Of a stretch of 64,000 bases of DNA, positions 56,601 through 64,000 are shown one piece after another. The stretch lies in contig NC_088775.1 in the NCBI RefSeq assembly GCF_954871325.1, positions 13,245,561-13,309,560 of the forward strand. Direction: 5' to 3'. The notes below the pieces were generated by a model. That model was not told the DNA's origin. It was given only the letters and a program-made list of their open reading frames with translations, and did not search any database. The position numbers were made by a program, and so were the translations under genes. This DNA comes from Gordionus sp. m RMFG-2023. Lineage: Eukaryota > Nematomorpha > Gordioida > Chordodea > Parachordodidae. How positions within the stretch are numbered: the first letter of the stretch is position 1; each line of letters starts with the position of its first letter.

Positions 56601-59600
56601 ATTGTTTAAAATAAAGAAACGCCGCCGCCGATAAGGTTGTCGGGGCACAGGTTTATGTATGTCTTCTTTCTCAACAAAGCCTAAATAATTCAATTAACCA
56701 TTTTTTAACCTCTTGGATAAATTGCGCAACCATTCTTTCTGAGCCTGTCGAGAGGCATTATTCGCGTATTTGTCCTTTTCTAAACCTCGTGCGTAAACTT
56801 TCTCGGTGTCGAGTACATTAGTGTCCAGCATTAAAACGTCTATGATTATCGACTCCTTTCGCGATCCATTATGCCTGTACATAATATCTATCTTAAAACC
56901 AATCTTGTAATACAAATTCGGATATTTCCTTATAGTAAGAAAAATTTAAAAGAAATAATATATTTAAAAAAGGATTGATAACAGGAAATATCTTTAGTTC
57001 CTAGTTGGTTAAACTAAACATATTCTGCAATGCAAAATAACAACTTTTTACTGATTTTTTTTATAAATTTTTTGCATCTTGAAATAAAAATTATTTTAAA
57101 ATGGATTATCTATTTCTTTAATTCAATAACATTGACAAGATGTCATTTTTATTTCTTTCAAAGTAAAAAATGGCTCTTCCTTTTTTTTTTATTTTTTGTC
57201 TTTTGACTTATTTTTTCCTATCCATTTGAAATCTCACCACTCGCTTCTATTTTCTTACATCTAAACAAATATAAGATTGAAAGTGGATATTAAGGATTTT
57301 TTTAACTGTATATTTTTCCCCCTTTATCTGCCGCCCGGGTTTTATTATTTAGATCTTCGCTTAATTTTGTGATTATTTCATTCTTTTCTTACATATTTCA
57401 AATGCGAACTATAGATTTCACCTATTCATTCAACCAATACGTTTAATATTATCAACTAACGTTATAAAATCTTTCCATAATTATTTCTTAGACCTACAAA
57501 GCCCAGTCCACTTCAGCCCTAAGACTTTTTTCACAAGTCAACGGGCCAGGCCGGTTAAATTTTTTAAAAAATTTCCCTCACCAGACCGTAAATTTTTACA
57601 AAATGTTAGGCCTGACCCTTTAGAGTTTTCTTAAAATTCCCCCCCAGCCTGTTTCGGGTCATCATTTCTTTGACGCTTATTTATGTTTTTCAAAAATTTA
57701 GGCGCTTTTTTCTATCTCTTTTCTTTAGCTATTTCCATAAAAACAATTTTATAAATCAATAGCATTTGTATCTATTGTGCATTTGTAATTATATATCATA
57801 AATAAATTGTTTAATTTTTTGCGAATTTACTATATTATTTACAGATTTAATATATTAGTTAGGCAGCTCTTAAAATACAAGAAATAAGCATATCATAATT
57901 TATTTTCAAATAGTATTAATCAAAATATTAGCTTGTAATTAAAAAAAAAATAGCAAAGATTTATGCTCGGGTTGGCCTATTAAAGCTTTATAAGAAATCG
58001 GAGATTTGCAATACACTGCCTAATATGTTTTGTATAAATTGTCCGGCCCAAAATTTTTATGCGTGAATTTAAAAAAAATTTATCCCATTGCCCGGAATTA
58101 AGTAAGGGCTGGGCTTTGCAGTTTTCAATTTTGTATAACCTAATAAAAGAGTGGTGACAATGCCATTATGGATATTAGAATCTTCCTCGGATTCATTTGA
58201 ATCGGATTTGATAGGCAAACTTAGTGGGGTCGGACCTAGTTTAAAATTGTAATCGGATTCTGCTCTCGACAAAATTTGACAAATTTCAAATTATTTTGTT
58301 TTTTTAATGTTTTTATGAAACAGGGATTTAACCCGAGTCTGAACAAAACCTTTAACCCGATAATTTCATCCGAACTTAAACAAACCGCTAAAAATGCTTG
58401 TGAATCGGTTTGAAAACTTGGTGGTTTTTTACTTATAGAATAATGAAAAAGTTATTAGTTATTTCTAGAATATTGACAAAACTCTTATTTATATCCAAAT
58501 TATTTTAAAGATTATTGTCACAATTTTGTTTGTTATGTGAGAATCGCAATTTTTATAAATTTTTGTTTATTGATATTTTAGAACATCAATTTCTAAATAT
58601 TTTTTAACGTGATCCAAACACTACCTTTTTAACCCATATTAACCGTTATTATTTACAGAATCGAACTTTAACCATTTTAAAATTTTGTACCCAATTTGGT
58701 TACTATGCAATTCGATTATTATTACATTTTTTCAATTTATAAAAATTGTCGATGACAATGGTTATTTTGCTAGTTTTACAAAGGGATTTTAGATAAAAAT
58801 CTTAAATGAGTAATATTTAAAGATTTTTTCTCGTCCATAATTATTAGCAAAAATATTTGAAGATCAACAAAAATTAAGATGCTTTAAAATTACATTTTTA
58901 TTATACACAAAAATTTTTTTATTTTTTTTATCCATTTAAGAGATCAAAAATCTTTGAAAAATTTCCATTTTGAGGATTTGGGAAACCCTGATTTTATAAC
59001 AATGAAAAGTATTATGCACCCCTTTCTCACTATATGTTTATTGCCAAGCATAATTTTTTTTAGATGTAAAAATTTTTCTATAAATTTTAAATATACCCCC
59101 TTATATCTTTATATTAGTTTCTTTTTAGCTGATCATAACAATTTTTACTACATTTTTATTTTTTATTATCAAATTTATAAGAAATATATTTATTATTCAT
59201 TATATAAGTTTTTTATCTTTCCAATTTATAAAAAAACATATTCTTATAGACGTTGTTTTCTAATGAACAGGAATTTCATATTCAATTTCTTAAACTCTAT
59301 TTTCAATAATTTAACAAATTATTAAACTTTAACTATTTGCCAGATAATGTTCATCTTTTTTAGTTCCCTGGAATGCTTAAAATTAATGAATTTTATGATT
59401 TTAAACAATTATTATTAACCATCTTTTAGATATCTTTCTATATTCCATCTGAGCTGTTACATTACCTATGTAATCATGGTTTCCAGCTATAACGTACCAA
59501 TCGATCTCTTTTAGTGGACCAACATAAACATTTTCAAATGTTTCCTGATAAAAAATATTTATAATATACATTTGCATGTTGCCCCAAAATCACGAAAATG

Positions 59601-61226
59601 TATTAAAAAATATATAGAAAAATAAAAAATAATTTTGTCTAAAAACAGAGTTGTTAAAGTAGCGCGCTCTCTGTTTTGGTAGCTATAGCTAATATCGTTC
59701 TATCTTCTTTTTTTTAAAATTGGCATTGAGTTAGCGTTCTGTAGCTATGAAGCGCGCTAGATTTTGGGATATATTCATAAATTTCATGTTTTTAATGTTC
59801 AGTTTATTTATTTGATTTGTAAGAGACTTTGCAAAAAAAAAATAGTTATTAATTTCATAAACGCTTATTCGAATATCTACCTAGATTTAGCCTGAAGTCC
59901 CCTATTTTCTCACCTTTTTATGATTCTTTAATACCTATTATTTTTATTTTGTTATGATATTGCATATTTTATATTATGCAAATTCAACAAATCAATCGTT
60001 AGGTTAAACCCAAATAGGTTCTCCTCTTCATTCACAGATAGCGTGAATTCGCGACGAAGTATTCGAGGCGATGAACACAAAAATACCAGATATTTTTTAT
60101 ATTTCGCCGTGAATTCGCACAAACTGTGAATGAGGGGTTAAACAGTTAAAATGAATATGTTGTTATTGCTAATAAAAATTATATCTGCTTTGGAAGTAAC
60201 CTTAAATAAATGTTTTCTTCCATTTTAAACCCGATTTTATTAAAACGTTTCTTTTGGTAAAAAAAAATAATGGTTTATAAACTTTCCTAATTTCTTTTAA
60301 TATGAAATGTGTACTTTGAATCTCTTATCATTGATATTTTTCACGCCGTTAGGATAAAAGTTATCACCGAGCATTAAAACAGAGGTTTTATTGATTTTGA
60401 CAAATTTTCCCATTTTGTCTGCCACCTTTTTTTGAATATTGCTGAAGTAAGGTATTTCAGATTGACCGCCAGTATCTCCTATCGCTATAAATCGATAGAT
60501 TAATTCTTCTTTTTTATTATCTTAAACAAAAATAATACAAGTATGGTATGATAATAATCTTATTATTTAATCTCTGAAAAAGCAAACATCGAAGTGGAAA
60601 AGAAAGATTTTACCAATATATTTATCAATGATTGATACCTTAACTATTCTCCTATAAAATTTTAACTTAACCCTTTCACTGTAATCGAATTATGTAAAAT
60701 AAATATACCTTCTTAAAAAAAATATTTATGAAGTTCGTCATTTTATTTAAAATCTAATATTGCCAGAAAAGAATAAATTTTTTCGAAAAATACTAATAAT
60801 TTCAAGTCATGAATAGGTGGTATCATTTTATTTTTATATTTGAAATGATTGTTAATTTTAAGTGATTATATTTAGAGTAAATTTATTTTGACATTTTTTA
60901 TATCATTAGAAATACCTGTAAAATCGGATTCTATATAATGCGTTATCTTTAAGTGATCTTTGAAAAGATCTTCTGACTTTTTATTATTTTTCCTTTTTTT
61001 TCCTTTCCATCTCGAATTGGAACCTAACCCTGGATTCGAACCAAGATTAAATTTCTGGGATTCAGTCTGATTTGTTTTTAGAAAATTTGCCAATGTATCA
61101 CTTTTATTGGAAATCTTGTCGAGGTTGTTATTTAAGTTTTCCAACGCATATTTTGGTTCACCAAATATTTTGTTATACCAGGTAACGTTTGTCGCTATGG
61201 GATGAGAAGAATATATCCACCAGTTT
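53645..61226 (-). CDS. Purple acid phosphatase (TRAP/ACP5-like), 5' end missing
   Basis: Exons in transcription order: 61226-60916, 60520-60315, 59544-59420, 56928-56710, 54346-54199, 53893-53645 (stop 53647-53645). Introns of 395, 770, 2491, 2363 and 305 nt have GT-AG ends and matching phases, giving 418 aa. The metal-ligand motifs of purple acid phosphatases are all present: [30 protein letters not shown] and GHDHD, so all seven Fe/metal ligands are kept. Also typical are [24 protein letters not shown] and FGAGSKRSR. These enzymes hydrolyse phosphate esters in lysosomes or outside the cell. About 105 residues precede the catalytic domain, rich in N-glycosylation sites (NVT, NKS, NQT), with a basic [10 protein letters not shown] stretch. 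Mammalian TRAP (about 325 aa) lacks such an extension. The exon with the start codon and signal peptide was not found; the first exon here begins inside a codon after TTTAG. Confidence 0.93.
55105..55205. repeat. GC-rich repeat relic in phosphatase intron
   Basis: GGCCATGCAAATGGGGGG, GGGGGCTGGGCCAGCC and a duplicated GCCGCCAAATTTTTTAATTTTAG / GTCGCCAAATTTTATAATTTT stand out from the AT-rich intron. Probably one end of a decayed hAT-like element. Confidence 0.4.
55352..56655. mobile_element. hAT element in phosphatase intron, TAGACCTGTGC ends
   Basis: The left end TAGACCTGTGCGCC and the right end, read inward, TAAACCTGTGCCCC bound 1304 bp. The flanking octamers TGTATGGC (55344-55351) and TGTATGTC (56656-56663) match at seven of eight positions. 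Subterminal GCCGCCGCCGAT, GGCGGTGTGGCGCC and GTGATTTTTGTCC motifs occur at both ends in inverted orientation. No readable transposase remains in the AT-rich centre. It ends only about 55 bp from the 56928-56710 exon. Confidence 0.85.
56929..59419. other. Large phosphatase intron with repeat relics
   Basis: No independent gene. GC-block relics occur at 57500-57660 (ACGGGCCAGGCCGG, AGGCCTGACCC) and at 58320-58430 (TTTAACCCGAGTCTG, CCGATAATTTC). A 123-codon + strand frame at 58954-59325 is I/F/Y/K-rich low-complexity sequence and is not called a gene. Confidence 0.5.
60019..60141. mobile_element. Short inverted-repeat element in phosphatase intron
   Basis: CTTCATTCACAGATAGCGTGAATTCGCG at the left is mirrored by CGTGAATTCGCACAAACTGTGAATGAGG at the right: about 123 bp, no ORF. 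Class unknown. Confidence 0.65.
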
Positions 61227-61834
61227 CTAAACAAAACTAAATAGATTAGTTGATATAGTAGCGAACCACCGAAATGGTTCTGTTTTATTATAAAACACCG
61301 AATATTTTTTTTATATAATTTTACAAAAGTATCTATATAAACAAATATTAAACTAAACTAGGTTCTTTCGATATATATAATCGAATTTTTTTACTTTTAA
61401 AATTGGATAAAATTTCGTATATCAAAGCAATAATAATATTTGTTGAATTTTGGCCATTTAAATATTCTCGTTAAATTACTCCCCCCCCCCTTCCCTAAGA
61501 TAAATTAATATTATACCATTAGGTTGGCTTAGCCAAAGATCAAGATATTGGCGTAATGAATGGGGGCGGGAAAACTCCATATATTTAATTTGCAAATTAT
61601 GGTAAATATAATTTTAAGTTAAGAAAGAATATTGGCGAAACAGGGGATCTTATGAGCCCGAGGTTCTAACGAGCCTTGGGGTATCCTTCTAGAGTTATCA
61701 ACTTTAGTGCCTAATTTTTTAATCAGATATGTAAAACTTCATTATGCATATGCGGCTATAATTTTTTTTTAATTTCAGATAACATAAAATTTTTATAGCA
61801 CAATAAATGATACTATCTTACATGGTTTCCCATT
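61227..61834. other. Upstream of the first identified phosphatase exon
   Basis: The missing first exon of the phosphatase should lie here or beyond. Minus-strand frames near 61390-61440 include a hydrophobic stretch (NIIIIALIYEIL), but it has no ATG, and the phase of the nearest GT does not fit, so it is not annotated. A C tract (about 61470) and a G-rich patch (about 61560) stand out. Confidence 0.4.
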
Positions 61835-62055
61835 TAAAAAAGGAAAAGTCCCAAATCAAAAAAGGAAATGTGTCAATCATAAAAGTAAAAAGATCAATCA
61901 AAAAGGGAAAAGTTTCAAAGGTTTAGAAAAAAGGTTAGATCAAAAAAGGAAGCGGAAACAAAAAAGAAAAAGGTCTAATCAAAAAGAAAAAATGTCAATC
62001 AAAAAAGTAAATGTTCAATCAAAAAAGGAAAATTTTCATTCAAAAAAGGAAAATC
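61835..62055 (+). repeat. Purine-rich minisatellite, AATCAAAAAAGGAAAA units
   Basis: About 11 imperfect units of 16-20 bp with the core TCAATCAAAAAAGGAAAA, strongly purine-biased on the + strand. The interior units are more diverged (GGTTAGATC, AAGCGGAAAC) than the outer ones. No coding content. Confidence 0.88.
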
Positions 62056-62263
62056 GTTATTTTTTTTTATTTTAAATATTTTCTTTTCGCTAACCCTAGT
62101 CATTTTTAATTTTCTTAACTCTTCTCAATTTATTTTTCTTCTAATTATTGATAAATCTTTTTTGTCTGAATTTCACTTAATTTTTATTTCTCATTAGCAT
62201 CAAAAATATTTTTATTATTATTTTTTACATATCAAATTATTTCATTACAATTACCATGATTAT

Positions 62264-63602
62264 CAGAGACCTGCAGAGGCAGCATTTGTCCCAGAATTTT
62301 TTCAAAAAAATTTTTGGCTCGGCCAGATTTTTTTTTATTTTATTTCATTTATTTTAAATTTTCTGGCTAATAATGTCGATTTAAAATATTCGGTTTTAAA
62401 ACATAGGGCCCGGCCCTTCCCGGGTATTTTTTTTAGAAAATTTTTTAGGCCCGACCAGGTTATTTAAAAAAGGTTTAAACTCGGCCCAGCCCAGGTATAT
62501 TTTAATAAAATTAAAATACAACTCAGCCCGTGAAAGATAAAAATTTTGGAATTCTAATAAATCGTTCCTTTATTCATTCTTTTTATATTGATAAAATATA
62601 TTCAATTTTTATTATTATAATAGATAGTTCAAAAAACCTCTTTTTCTAAATCTTTTTGCTTTTAGGAAATGTCTTATTTAAATTTTTTTTAAATATGGAA
62701 CTTAATATCCTCAAATTTTTTAGAATTTGATTTTGTCTAATTTTTTGAGAATTGAGTGATAAAAATAATAAATTTAAATAAAATCACAAAAACTAAGCCA
62801 TCAATTTAATCATTAATAGAATCTTCAAATCCACAAATATTCTTTTTATGCTGGAACCCTCTCATAGCCCTGACAATCAAATCAGACCTAATAGGATGAT
62901 GCTAGTCCCTTAGAACCAAACACTCGTTTGGGATTGTGTATATCGAGATCTTTTTCTGTCAACTCTATCATGAAAGCGAAAATACAAAGACAAATAAATA
63001 TAGACATCTTAATCTTTTGTTTGTTCCGGTAATCTCAGACACCTGTGGATCATTTGGACCCCAAACCCTAAAATTATTAAAATTTTTATAAACTAAAGTC
63101 GGGTGGATTTAGATCAGAGGTCGGCCATAGTTCGATATACTAGGTAACCTTATGAATAAGAAGGATAAATCAATCAATACATTCAAGGCAAATTCTATAA
63201 TCTACAATGTTGATATGCTGGATTTCCACGAAAGTAAGATTTTTTAAAATTTAAAACTCAACAGCAGTAAACGATATAAAATTTAGAAATTCAGAATTAT
63301 CATTTGAAAGTAAATGTCAATATATATATAAATAATCAGGCGCGTACGCAGGAATTAGGTCTGGGGGAGGGGGCGGGGAGATAATAAAAGTTTTTAAGAA
63401 ATATTATTATTAATTAAAAATACTAAGCATAAATTTATTAGGACTAATAACTAATACACAATTTTAAACTAATGTGAATTAAATAAATTATATATAAAAA
63501 AACACCCGGGCTGGGCCTGATTTTTAAAAAAACCCGGGCCGGAAATAATTTTTAAAAAAAATCTGGGCCGTGTCCTGCAAATGGTACCTCTGCAAGGCTC
63601 TG
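62264..63602. mobile_element. Inverted-repeat element with CCCGGGCC blocks
   Basis: Left CAGAGACCTGCAGAGGCAGC; right, read inward, CAGAGCCTTGCAGAGGTACC, with ATTTG following on both. Both subterminal zones hold GC blocks separated by A/T runs (GCCCGGCCCTTCCCGGG, GGCCCGACC, then CCCGGGCTGGGCC, CCCGGGCCGG). The 1339-bp body has no transposase. A clear duplication was not found (ATGATTAT against TTATTCTT). A nested fragment CAGGCGCGTACGCAGG at about 63337 with following G tracts looks like another hAT-type terminus. Confidence 0.7.
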
Positions 63603-64000
63603 TTATTCTTCTTAAAAAAGAGAATGTTCTCTCATTAGTTTACTAAAGAGCTGTTAATATATATATAAGCATTTTAATACATTGGGAGTATAATCTAAAA
63701 TGTGTTTGAAATAATACAAAGCACCTATAGCATTTTTTGGGATTGTATCAACCATAGTTAATCTTTTAATCATAGTTATTCAGCTAATAAGGCATCATAA
63801 GATATTTTAACATCTTCATGATAAAAATCTAACAAACATTTATATTTTTTTTCTATCACCATATGAAAAAGGTTGGGGACATTTGTTTTATAATACTCTT
63901 CTACTAATCCTATATTAATGTTTTGACGATGAGCTTGCTTGCTGCAAGTCTAGGGGGACAAATATTACACACGTATAGCTCTGCTTTTGACTCAACAATA
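63603..64000. other. Window end, nothing recognised
   Basis: AT-rich sequence without a recognisable gene. A minus-strand frame near 63750-63900 is short and unmatched. Confidence 0.4.

Noticed and set aside
58954-59325. 123-codon + strand frame in the phosphatase intron
   Set aside because: Low-complexity I/F/Y/K composition expected from AT-rich DNA; no family, no splice context.
61381-61440. Signal-peptide exon for the phosphatase
   Set aside because: The hydrophobic stretch has no ATG in frame, and the nearest GT donor has the wrong phase to join the 61226 exon.

Overview
This is an AT-rich eukaryotic nuclear window, almost certainly from an animal. The evidence is a complete, spliced small GTPase of the ARL8 type, a spliced purple acid phosphatase, and a dense mix of animal-type transposons: APE-type LINEs, hAT DNA transposons, a Ty3/Gypsy remnant and many small non-autonomous elements. 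Three ARL8 introns are only 41-44 nt long. Such short introns occur in compact-intron animals (myxozoans, flatworms and some sponges are examples), but the window does not settle the species. Introns use GT-AG and the standard code fits throughout.

Layout. 1-31 kb has no recognisable host gene. It holds AT-rich spacer, fold-back elements (2.06-3.13 and 20.6-21.25 kb), small inverted-repeat elements, two sets of tandem-repeat arrays found in opposite orientations (16.9-18.2 and 21.95-22.5 kb), and hAT copies at 12.2, 13.7, 14.7, 15.7, 26.2 and 29.5 kb. 31.0-34.4 kb is a hAT transposon with a perfect 8-bp target duplication and an unusual inverted second copy of its transposase. 34.5-37.6 kb carries a hAT MITE, a Ty3/Gypsy integrase remnant and another hAT relative.

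37.98-39.86 kb is the ARL8 gene (+ strand, 6 exons, 185 aa), with a hAT MITE inside its last intron. 41.6-45.0 kb and 47.2-50.4 kb are two nearly full-length LINE insertions on the - strand, with 16-bp and 14-bp target duplications. The second LINE begins exactly with a tRNA-like sequence carrying A and B boxes. 50.9-53.3 kb is bounded by inverted arrays of a CCCCGGAAAA-type repeat and holds a transposon-like ORF remnant.

53.6-61.2 kb is a purple acid phosphatase gene (- strand, at least 6 exons, at least 418 aa, all seven metal ligands kept), whose introns hold a 1.3-kb hAT copy and smaller repeats. The last 3 kb contains a purine-rich minisatellite and another inverted-repeat element.

The two host genes are independent: ARL8 acts in lysosome positioning and the phosphatase is a secreted or lumenal metallohydrolase. 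Everything else is best read as transposon accumulation. The most unusual items are elements whose ends are tandem-repeat arrays in inverted orientation, the hAT element with an internal inverted transposase copy, and the LINE with a tRNA-like head.
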